A stretch of 64,000 nt of DNA from Bolinopsis microptera (Eukaryota; Ctenophora; Tentaculata; Lobata; Bolinopsidae): the NCBI RefSeq assembly GCF_026151205.1, contig NC_087076.1, positions 4,237,902-4,301,901 on the forward strand, given 5' to 3'. Position 1 is the stretch's first letter, and every line of letters begins with the position of its first letter. Made by a program: the position numbers and the translations under genes. Positions 38,742 through 47,258 of this stretch are shown one piece after another. The notes below the pieces were generated by a model. The model was not told the origin of the DNA and did no database searches. It saw only the letters and a list, made by a program, of their open reading frames with translations.

Positions 38742-40686
38742 ACTGAAGGAAGATCTCACCCAAACATTACACCATGAGTTATTCCTCAAATGGGTTGAAG
38801 GTAAAGAGAAAGGTTTTATCCATCCGATGACTGCAAAAAGTGTCATGGGTGTTTCTGATAATGATAGCACAAAAGAGGGGAAAGATACGACCAATGCAAA
38901 GAGCACTTCTTCATATTTCAAGCCAGGAAAAGCCTACTTTTACCCGAGTTTGAAGATCCACAAATTGAAGAGAAAAGACCTTGTGCCAGGCATAGAGCCC
39001 CCTGTGAGACTAGTCACTGCACTACAGGAAGGAATAGCAAAAAGGAGTGATGTCTTCTTGGCCAGTGAGTACTTCAAAAATCTTGAAAAGGACTATTGCG
39101 AAGACTTACTGACTGACTCAACGGAGGCACTGAGATGGCTTGAAGTATGCAATGAAGTTGAAACAGACAAACGAGCCCTCCGAGCTTTCACTTTCGACTT
39201 CAAAGCTCTCTACGACTCATTAAACCCTGAACTTGTCAAGGAAGCCGTTCATCATGCAATGAATACCACCAGACCAGACTGGACACCAGCACTCTGTGAT
39301 TGGCTGGTCGACCTCGTTGATATCAGTCTAAGATCCTCTATTGGATGCTTCGAAGACAAGTGGTACGTCCAAAAGAACGGAGTGCCTACAGGTGGAAGTC
39401 TGTGTGTGCAGTTGGCCAACATAACTGTATTTTATGTAATGAACAAATGCGTTTACAGTAACACTGACATGATGAAGAGAGTCAGGACTGTAAGACGGTA
39501 CATTGACGATGGTGCAGGTTTCTTCTACAGCACTGAAAGGAAATTTGACCAGTGGATTTCCGATGTAAACAAATCCTTGAAAGAATATGGGCTACTCATT
39601 GACGAATCCCAATGGAAGGAAGTTGGCACGCCTGTGGCTTTTCTAGATATCGAGTTTTGTTTCGACCCTGAGGGAAACTTACAAACTGACCTCCATATCA
39701 AGGAAACAGATTCAAGGAGCTATCTACATTTTAGCAGTGCACATCCAAACCACATTTATAGTGGAATAGTTTACAGCCAGTGTATCAGACTCAAGAGAAT
39801 AATCAACTCACAAGAACGACTGGAAACCAGATTGAGTGAATTAAGCCAAGCATTCAAGGCAGCTGCTTATCCCTCAAAAATGGTGAACAACATTAGCAAA
39901 AAAGTTCTCAACTCAGAAAGAAACCTTGAACGAAGACCTCCCAAGGACAACACACTGAAGCCAGAGATCCTACCAATAAGGGTTGTCTCAACCTACGGAA
40001 GTGACTCTGACATTGTCACCACAGTGAAAAAGTATGAGGAGAACTTAAAGAAGACCAGAAGTTTTTGTAACCTGAGTGACTCAAAACAACAGAGTAACAC
40101 CCTTGAAGAAAAGAAGAATGGCAAAAAGTTCTTCCAATTTGTCAAGAAAACAGGAAGCAACCTCAAAAGCCGGTTGGTTAAGGTGAAAGAAATAGCTCTG
40201 GGGAATAAGCACGGTCAAACAAGGCCGTGTAGAAAGAAGAACTGTGCAACGTGTGAGTCTATTGATAGTGCTACACAAATCAGCATCAATGGGAAACGGG
40301 TAAAAACAGCACCAGGTACATGCATCACTTACAACATCATATATTTGATCAGATGTAAACTGTGTGAGAAACCATACGTAGGCAAATCCACCAGAATGCT
40401 ACGGGTAAGGTTTGGCGAACACAGAAGAGCATTCTACAAGATCATCAGTGGGCAAAAGGTTGACACGGATGATGACTCAAACTGCGTAGGACTCCACCTC
40501 CATATAGAGCATGGACTGACTCAGAAGGAAAATTTTAACAATAGTGTTTCAGTGTGTATCCTAGAAAATTCAAGTCCTAGTAGTTTAGATGTTAAGGAGC
40601 ACCGATATATACATGCCTTAAATTCCCTCCGCCCCTCAGGAATGAATAGTACAAACCCTTTTAAGATTCCTTTATTGCATAATTGA
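38701..40686 (+). CDS. Penelope-like reverse transcriptase / GIY-YIG endonuclease
   Basis: About 650 residues that continue the preceding frame. There is no ATG at the frame start, as expected for the 3' side of a frameshift. RT motifs appear in order: FDFKALYDSL (motif A, near residue 165), NGVPTGGSLCVQLANI (motif B), YIDD catalytic motif C near residue 267, and PVAFLDIEF (motif D/E). A linker with a CRKKNCATC cysteine pair precedes the GIY-YIG nuclease: NIIYLIRCKLCEKPYVGKST (about residue 544 on), then LRVRFGEHR with the catalytic arginine, and HLHIEHG. The linked cysteines resemble the zinc-knuckle that Penelope endonucleases carry. The protein copies element RNA into DNA at a nicked target. 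All core catalytic residues look intact. Confidence 0.93.
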   Translation: MRSSKTRISIVYTELKEDLTQTLHHELFLKWVEGKEKGFIHPMTAKSVMGVSDNDSTKEGKDTTNAKSTSSYFKPGKAYFYPSLKIHKLKRKDLVPGIEPPVRLVTALQEGIAKRSDVFLASEYFKNLEKDYCEDLLTDSTEALRWLEVCNEVETDKRALRAFTFDFKALYDSLNPELVKEAVHHAMNTTRPDWTPALCDWLVDLVDISLRSSIGCFEDKWYVQKNGVPTGGSLCVQLANITVFYVMNKCVYSNTDMMKRVRTVRRYIDDGAGFFYSTERKFDQWISDVNKSLKEYGLLIDESQWKEVGTPVAFLDIEFCFDPEGNLQTDLHIKETDSRSYLHFSSAHPNHIYSGIVYSQCIRLKRIINSQERLETRLSELSQAFKAAAYPSKMVNNISKKVLNSERNLERRPPKDNTLKPEILPIRVVSTYGSDSDIVTTVKKYEENLKKTRSFCNLSDSKQQSNTLEEKKNGKKFFQFVKKTGSNLKSRLVKVKEIALGNKHGQTRPCRKKNCATCESIDSATQISINGKRVKTAPGTCITYNIIYLIRCKLCEKPYVGKSTRMLRVRFGEHRRAFYKIISGQKVDTDDDSNCVGLHLHIEHGLTQKENFNNSVSVCILENSSPSSLDVKEHRYIHALNSLRPSGMNSTNPFKIPLLHN

Positions 40687-40690
40687 TTTT

Positions 40691-41386
40691 TATTTTGCCT
40701 GAGGGGCTTTCCATAAATTATTTTTTTAAATAATTGGTCCTTTTATTGATGTTTCATATTTCATGGCAGTTTCCTTTTCAGAGTTTGAGTTTATATTTAG
40801 AAACTAACCATACTATCTTTTAGATTTATGTCACTTATGATGGCTCCGGCTGAAAGTACTATGACTCATTTTATCTAGAAGATTGTAGTTTCATTGCTTC
40901 TGAAGTAGCTATCAGTTCGCCGGTCAATGTTGGGTATAATACTCTTGCAATTATCCTTACTTGTATCCTCATGAATCGAATGAACAATTAGACGGTATTG
41001 CTGGAAGAGGTCTCGTGTAATAGGTATAAGTAAGCGAACGGGGTGGTTTTCGGGAATGGTTAGTATAATATAACCATCTATTCGGTCCGTCCATCTAAAA
41101 ACGCCGCACAGATGATCAAATTATGCAAACCAATTAGCGGTCAGCTCGCCCACTATTGCATGTATAAGGTTATATGTGTAGCAATCCCGGAGCCTTAATT
41201 TAAATCACTCTCATGATTTATTGTTCATTGTCAATGAGAGTGACCTTCCTCCTGCCAAATGATCTAGTTCCCTCTCATTGTGGAAATTGGAAGTCACGGT
41301 TAGGACTGGTAGTAATTCATATGCAGCATTCAGAACCAAGAAATACGGACAATAGTCGGCTTACAATACTAGTCAGCTAACTTTTA
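40691..41386. other. Element 3' flank and unique DNA
   Basis: No gene seen. A TGATGGCTCCGGCTGAAAG block at about 40838-40857 sits in the presumed 3' UTR of the Penelope-like element. An imperfect hairpin near 41206-41245 pairs TCACTCTCAT with ATGAGAGTGA. Confidence 0.5.
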
Positions 41387-41445
41387 AAAAGCAAAAGCAA
41401 CAAGTTACTCCTCTGACTCAGGAGTAACTTGTTGCTTTTGCTTTT
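41387..41445. repeat. Perfect hairpin, 26-bp arms
   Basis: Arms 41387-41412 and 41420-41445 are perfect reverse complements around the 7-base loop CTGACTC. This may be a small fold-back element; no coding content. Confidence 0.85.
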
Positions 41446-41946
41446 CAAAGAGTCTGAGAAAATAACATGACAAGTTGCAAAATGTGATGTTATAAAATAG
41501 TAGTACAAGTATCAAATGTGACGCTGAGTTGGTTGGTTAAACTTGACACTTGAAATACAGCCCCACTTTAACAAGTACTAGTAGGTGGAATAGTCGGTAT
41601 TGCAGCTTCTTACTCTAGTTTGTAAGGTAACACTAGTATAGTAGAAACAGAAACACAATGGAAACAACTACACAATAGGTGTTTGCATGTATTATTCATA
41701 TACATTCTACAAACTCTTAGGTGATTAGTGATTACCGTTGACCGTGATTATGTGATTATAATAATGTACCTAAATTACCGGTTCTACACCGCCTAATGAA
41801 CTCCTCTGGCCATTGTGGGTTAATGAGAATCCTCCCATTGCAGATTACAGAATGAAGAACTGAGATTAAATCTTGATAAACTTGAAAAGGTGCTTTATTC
41901 TAAAAAGTTATGATGGAAAAGTAAGAGAGTAAGAACAAATAAACAA
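41446..41946. other. Unique AT-rich DNA, nothing recognised
   Basis: No reading frame, repeat or motif that I can support. Confidence 0.5.
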
Positions 41947-41971
41947 CTGTTGCTATTTATAGCTCTGTCAT

Positions 41972-42041
41972 TGTTGCTATCTTATGCTCACTATTTTATT
42001 TACTTATAAGTAAATAAAATAGTGAGTATAAGATAGCAACA
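41972..42041. repeat. Hairpin, 35-bp arms
   Basis: A 70-bp palindrome with one mismatch and almost no loop, centred near TTATAA at 42006. Its arms contain TAAGATAGCAAC, the same words as in the 33-bp minisatellite at 42966-43388. Confidence 0.85.
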
Positions 42042-42055
42042 TTAACAGGGGTGGG

Positions 42056-42130
42056 CGACAATTGACCCCCCGACAATTAACCCCCCGACAATTGACCCCC
42101 GACAATTGACCCCCCGACAATTGACCCCCG
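42056..42130. repeat. GACAATTGACCCCCC short tandem repeat, 5 copies
   Basis: Five units of 15-16 bp. The same unit recurs in opposite orientation at 42571-42956. Confidence 0.9.
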
Positions 42131-42147
42131 AAAATATAATTGAATAC

Positions 42148-42288
42148 CCCTGACCCTGACCCTGACCCTGACCCTGACCCTGACCCTGACCCTGACCCTG
42201 ACCCTGACCCTGACCCTGACCCAGGACCCCGACCCTGACCCTGACCCTGACCCTGACCCAGGACCCTGACCCAGGAACAGCTGTCCCT
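42148..42288. repeat. CCCTGA (TCAGGG) variant telomere-like array
   Basis: About 20 hexamers of CCCTGA, interrupted by a few CCCAGGA and CCCCGA variants. TCAGGG is a single-transition variant of the metazoan telomere repeat and is common in proximal telomere sequence. Confidence 0.92.
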
Positions 42289-42545
42289 GACCCTAACCCC
42301 AACCCTAACCCTAACCCTAACCCTAACCCTAACCCTAACCCTAACCCTAACCCTAACCCTAACCCTAACCCTAACCCTAACCCTAACCCTAACCCTAACC
42401 CTAACCCTAACCCTAACCCTAACCCTAACCCTAACCCTAACCCTAACCCTAACCCTAACCCTAACCCTAACCCTAACCCTAACCCTAACCCTAACCCTAA
42501 CCCTAACCCTAACCCTAACCCTAACCCTAACCCTAACCCTAACCC
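42289..42545. repeat. Interstitial telomere repeat (CCCTAA)n, ~42 copies
   Basis: About 255 bp of nearly perfect CCCTAA. It lies more than 20 kb from either window edge with unique genes on both sides, so it is interstitial. The variant CCCTGA block is on its left. At a left chromosome end the pure repeat would be outermost, so the order is opposite to that of a native end in this orientation. Confidence 0.95.
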
Positions 42546-42570
42546 GATTAATTTACCCCAGTTTAATTAC

Positions 42571-42956
42571 AATTGTCGGGGGTCAATTGTCGGGGGGTCA
42601 ATTGTCGTACTAAGCCCTAGATTTCGCGACAATTGACCCCAGTGTAATTACATAGAGGGTCAATTGTCGGGGGGTCAATTGTTGGGGGTTAATTGTCGGG
42701 GGGTCAATTGTCGGGGGGTCAATTGTCGTACTAAACCCTAGGTTTCGCGACAATTGACCCCAGTGTAATTACATAGGGGGTCAATTGTCGGGGGGTTAAT
42801 TGTCAGGGGGTCAATTGTCGGGGGGTCAATTGTCGTACTAAACCCTAGATTTCGTGACAATTGACCCCAGTGTAATTACATAGGGGGTCAATTGTCGGGG
42901 GGTCAATTGTCGGGGGGTCAATTGTCGGGGGGTCAATTTTCGGGGGGTCAATTGTC
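42571..42956. repeat. GGGGGGTCAATTGTC repeats with ~105-121-bp higher-order unit
   Basis: Around 20 copies of a 15-16-bp G-run unit. Three times the series is punctuated by GTCGTACTAAACCCTAG plus TTTCGCGACAATTGACC and an AGTGTAATTACATAG segment (starts near 42604, 42725 and 42830). Regular G5-G6 runs could form G-quadruplexes on the plus strand. Confidence 0.9.
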
Positions 42957-42965
42957 GCGGTACCC

Positions 42966-43388
42966 ATTAACAGAGCTCAGGAAACTTAAGACAGCAAAAA
43001 TAACAGAGCTCAGGGAACGTAAGATAGCAAAAATAACAGAGCTCAGGGAACGTAAGATAGCAACAATAACAGAGTTCAGGGAACGTAAGATAGCAAAAAT
43101 AACAGAGTTCAGGGAACGTAAGATATCAACAATAACAGAGTTCAGGGAAAGTAAGATATCAACAATAACAGAGTTCAGGGAACGTAAGATAGCAACAATA
43201 ACAGAGCTCAGGGAACGTAAGATAGCAAAAATAACAGAGCTCAGGGAACGTAAGATATCAACAATAACAGAGCTCAGGGAACGTAAGATAGCAAAAATAA
43301 CAGAGTTCAGGGAACGTAAGATAGCAACAATAACAGAGTTCAGGGAACGTAAGATAGCAACAATAACAGAGCTCAGGGAACGTAAGAA
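42966..43388. repeat. 33-bp minisatellite, ~13 copies
   Basis: Units of the type AACAGAGCTCAGGGAACGTA + AGATAGCAACAAT, alternating AGCTC/AGTTC and ATAGCAAC/ATAGCAAA/ATATCAAC variants. The period is a multiple of three and both strands stay open throughout (166 and 157 codons), giving an 11-residue repeat on each strand. I treat these frames as by-products of the period, not as genes. Confidence 0.92.
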
Positions 43389-43392
43389 ATGA

Positions 43393-44845
43393 AAACGTCT
43401 CCTCGAGTTATTGTGTTTCAAACGTTTAATTTCAAATTTCAGATCAAATGTCTGGATTAAATGATAAAAGGGGTACTGAGGTAGAGGGACCTCACGTGTA
43501 ACTTGATCTATTACTAGTTGGTAACTCTTTATACCTCAGCGCTTTTACCGTGCAAATTAGTGGCTCTTACTATTTAATTTGGCTGATACTATTCAATTAA
43601 TTGTATTCCCTATTGAGACATACGTGGTTCTTCACAGAGCACCGTTCATTATGGAAAGGGACCCTTCCTTTATGATTATGTGGCTACTTGTTGGGGACCA
43701 TTGGTTTATGGTTATGTAAAATGGCCTGGCTTCAGAGTTCAGAGCATTAACAAAGTAGATGAATTTGTATGTTTGCTGTTCAATAAACTGATATTAATGC
43801 CATAATGTCAATTGTCAGGTCACCCATATCGTTTATCCATGCTGCCCTATGATTAACCGACAAGTGTCTAGTATCTCCGTATGTATAGCACTGCAGCGTA
43901 TATCGTATAATAAGGTAATAGAGAACGCTAACGGTTAAAGTGTAAAGGTCACCTAAATTATGACTGGAAAATATTATATATCTCGTGAATAAGCGATTAA
44001 GAGCGGATGCTGATTCACAAATCTGGTTAAACGAACATTGAACACCCCCTCCTCAACTTCCTAGACAGATGTCCATCTTTAAAGAAGATCAAGATATGAG
44101 TCAACTCTCCATAATTATTATCATTATTATAAGTGTGATTATAGTAGTACATTTATATATGGTCAATGTCAGATCTCTTCTTTATCTTATTTCTAGCAGC
44201 TATATACGAAGTTATATATAACTATATATTGTTTAACTTTAACCTACCACTTTTTCTCTCTTTCTATTAAATTATATATTTTTGATTTGTACGAAGGTGT
44301 CAGAGTAAACTACCTTAGAAGTGGGTTGCAATGAAATTGAAATATGTAAAATGTAAATGTAAAATGTAAATAGCTTATAACTTTATAAGTAAGTTGATTA
44401 TCCTATGGATGACACGTGTCTTGCATTGTTCTGTTAAATATTTAATATTCAACGTGAATATCGGATTAATAGACTATGAGTCTGTACTTTGTATTGTTAT
44501 CAAGGGCCCCTTGAGCGTTAATTAAAATAAACGTTCAAGAGGTCATATACTTGGGACGTCCACCAAAATTTTAACGACCATTAAACGCAAGGGCCTCAAG
44601 CGTCCAATTAATGTCCCTTCAAATAAAGTCCGATAAGGTAAACTGTACTGTGGAAATGTTGAAAATAAATATCCAATTAGTAGTAGTCTATTAGTCTATT
44701 TAAGAGCAAAGTCGAATAAGCTTAGAGGAATAAGGAGATACATGCCTTACATAGTAAGTGTTCCATTTTATTGATAAAATATCCGTCCAAATATAAACCA
44801 TCGTATTGCAATAGAAAATTCAGTGATTAAGAATTTAAAAGAGAA
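43393..44845. other. Intergenic, no gene recognised
   Basis: AT-rich. A small AAATGTAAATGT tract lies near 44345. Complementary AAGGGCCCCTTGAGCG- and AAGGGCCTCAAGCG-like words at about 44503 and 44590 hint at a decayed small transposon. Confidence 0.5.
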
Positions 44846-45535
44846 AGGTCTTTGCTGATGACACAAAGCTTATAAACAAGATTGCTGAATTAGAAGCAAG
44901 GTTTTTGCTTCATATCAAGAAAACTTATTCAATGTCATCCAATGGGCCCTGGAAAATAACATGCAGCTTAGCAAAAGCAAGTTTGAAGTAATCAACTACA
45001 AGCTTAACAAAGGGAACTGCTCTTGAGGGAAGACTACAGCTACAGCTTGACAAACGGGGAAACTATCGAACCATCGCAAACAGTCAGCGACCTTGAAGTA
45101 CTCCTTTCAAATGACTGCTCACACACCCCATAATCCACATCCATCAGATGCTGAACACTGCTAGGGAGATGTCATTGTGGGTCTTCAGTGTCTTCAGTGA
45201 CAGATCACCCTTTTCAAAACAATGGTGAGAAGTATGTTAGAATACTGTTGCCCGGTCTGGAACCCTAGCAAGATCGCCGACATAAAACCAATTGAACGTG
45301 TTCAGATCATCATACGATTATTGGGATCGTGTTACGAAGCTGAACTTGCTGTCCTTGCAGAGACGGAGAGAGCGCTACATCCTGATCTACACATGGAAGA
45401 TGGCAATCACCAAAAACTCACTCTTGGAATCTACAAAAAGATTTGGACCAAGAATGATTGGAGGACGTACTAGATACTGTTGTCCAGATTCCCTGAAGCA
45501 ATCACTACCAACAGTCAAACTAACCTAAAGTAATC
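44846..45535 (+). pseudogene. Decayed non-LTR retrotransposon (LINE) RT fragment
   Basis: Conceptual translation across several frames gives FADDTKLI (the RT catalytic block, A/G-DD), then NNMQLSKSKFEVI and, after stops and frameshifts, MVRSMLEYCCPVWNPSKIADIKPIERVQ-like text (45222 on). This order (FADD block, NMQ-K-K, then LEYC-VWNP-IE-VQ) is the usual end of jockey/CR1/Rex-type LINE reverse transcriptases. Several stops and shifts mean it is dead. Family assignment below LINE level is not possible by eye. Confidence 0.85.
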
Positions 45536-47083
45536 TAGAAAGATGAAGAACTATTTCGTATCCTAGCCAGATGTGTATAGTAGGGTGTATCTACAATAGA
45601 AAACCTGTCGTTCTAAATTCTCTGAGGTTACAGAACATGTGAACCAGTGCAAACGTCTGTCAACTCTAACTTGGACACTATACTGTGATATAAAACCATT
45701 CTCTCGCTATGTTTTATTCAAATATAACTCCGTAGACTGTAGTATCAGATTACTGCAGCGATGCGTTTAAAAACACAAATAAGACGACAGAATAAAAGGG
45801 GCCGCCGAAAAACTGCAACCAAGTTTTAGCGAAATTTAGGAATACGATCGGAAATGTTATAGACTTTTGAGAAGTGAGAGTATTTCTGTTACAAAAACTA
45901 AAATACAATTAACCAAACAACCTGCAACATATTTGAGTATAAAAACTATGCAATTTTAGCTTTTATCAATGATCAGATTCTCAAAATTAAACAAAGACTA
46001 GCGTTAGCTAAAAGAAATTGTGATTATATTATGACGAACTAAACTACCTCTTTAAATCTTAAAACGGTCCGAGCTGTAAGCTTCTGCCCGAAATTATGCG
46101 GTAATATCCAGTAAAATAGCTGCAACTGTCTACCACGTGACTTTAAATGGTACACTTAGTGTTACCGCGATGCGGTCATATATTAAGCTAATATTTCACG
46201 AGGGAACGAGATCATTGTGTACAAAATGGCTTCTGTACCTATTTAGTACAGTGCTGCATAGAATAAGACCATAATAGTCATTAATTATTTAATTGTATTG
46301 TTACCAGACTTAATGAGGGACAAGTATAATAATAATATTCAATTTAACTACAGCCGTCTTATAGCTTTAAAGATGCCGTCGTGGGAAAATATTTAAAAGC
46401 GCAAGTCTTGAAACAAGCCAACGACCAGCGATATTGAAGTGGTAGAATTATTGCCTATATTGAGGATAAGATCGCTCATAATTCCATAATCTACATCGAT
46501 TTTTATACCTTATTTTTCTAACATAGTACTTAACAAATTGGAAGTAACTGCTGTATGATTATCCCACACTTAGAGTATGCTGAAGATGTTGAGGTTTGCA
46601 GCAGATGGTATAACTTATACCATAGCCATACTAATGTTTTCAGAAGCGATGTTAATTCGCACACATGGACCGATTCATAATATTCTACAGTCTGTCTCAT
46701 ATTTATAACATTGAAATAAACGACAAAAGTTCAATCGGAGCAATTATGTCCTGCTATGAATGGATTAGTTGGCTCTTATCATTCAGTTCGCGGAGGTGTT
46801 AAGGTTTGTGAGCACGAGATCCTCCTTGTGATAAGTAGTTTATCAGTGTTAAGTATCACCACATTAATTAAATCTTTAAGAGAAACTTATGACTGGTTAG
46901 GTTTCAATCACCAGAGCAAGCATTTTGTGGGCTCATATTACCGGATATTATGTGTTTGGTTATACTAATTTAATGTTTACAAATCCTGGAGAAGAGCCCT
47001 TAGTCCACCCATCGATTGATAACTAATTAATTACCAACATAATAAACCGATTAGTTCATAATTAACCAGCGCACTCTCTGCAG
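45536..47083. other. Unique DNA upstream of SLC34 exons, nothing firm
   Basis: AT-rich with no supported exon. The N-terminal half expected for SLC34, including the first QSSS motif, is not visible here or in the preceding ~10 kb, so the upstream exons are missing, lost, or beyond recognition. Confidence 0.5.
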
Positions 47084-47258
47084 GTATGAGTGACACCTGG
47101 ACAGGTCTGATACTAATGATACTGAGTCTGCTGATGCTGTGTCTCTGTCTAGCTGGCCTTGTTAAGACACTGCAGTCCATCCTGCTGGGTCCAGTAGCTG
47201 GGGCACTCAAGAAACACATTAACAGTGATCTTCCTTACCCTTTTAAGTGGCTTACTGG
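47084..47258 (+). CDS. SLC34: SLC34 exon (membrane segment before second QSSS)
   Basis: Acceptor CTCTCTGCAG, donor GTAAGT. The exon starts with two bases completing a codon and ends with GG of a split codon. It encodes a leucine-rich membrane helix and [19 protein letters not shown], ending PYPFKWLTG, matching the family just before the second inverted repeat. The in-frame ATG at its start is internal, not an initiator. Confidence 0.9.

Larger units (their letters stand above)
38211..40690 (+). mobile_element. Penelope-like retroelement (GIY-YIG class), near full length
   Basis: A retroelement with reverse transcriptase followed by a GIY-YIG endonuclease, the architecture of endonuclease-bearing Penelope-like elements. 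It is clean at the base level, unlike its satellite relatives. The coding region is one frame split by a single frameshift near 38736. A stop lies at 38208-38210, so either the N-terminus is slightly truncated or the true start is the ATG at 38238. Downstream of the stop, CCCCTCAGG near 40633 and CCTGAGGGG near 40698 form an inverted pair, possibly a 3' hairpin. Target-site duplications were not identified. The 39508-40575 part is the relative of the satellite at 1-33275. Confidence 0.93.
41947..43392. repeat. Inverted-repeat cassette enclosing telomere-like arrays
   Basis: A composite with mirrored ends. On the left, a reverse-complement copy of the 33-bp minisatellite core (near 41960-41990), then a hairpin, then five GACAATTGACCCCCC units. 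In the centre, CCCTGA followed by CCCTAA repeats. On the right, many GGGGGGTCAATTGTC units in opposite orientation, then thirteen 33-bp units. The outer modules on each side are reverse complements of each other, as in a fold-back element, although copy numbers differ strongly. Confidence 0.75.

Noticed and set aside
42289-42545. True chromosome end
   Set aside because: Host genes lie on both sides and the array is only 255 bp long.
42892-43421. 166- and 157-codon frames as genes
   Set aside because: Both arise from the 33-bp minisatellite, are antisense to each other and lack any domain or promoter evidence.
46756-46968. 70-codon frame as an upstream SLC34 exon
   Set aside because: It starts with an ATG but shows no similarity to the expected extracellular loop, and its ends lack good splice sites.
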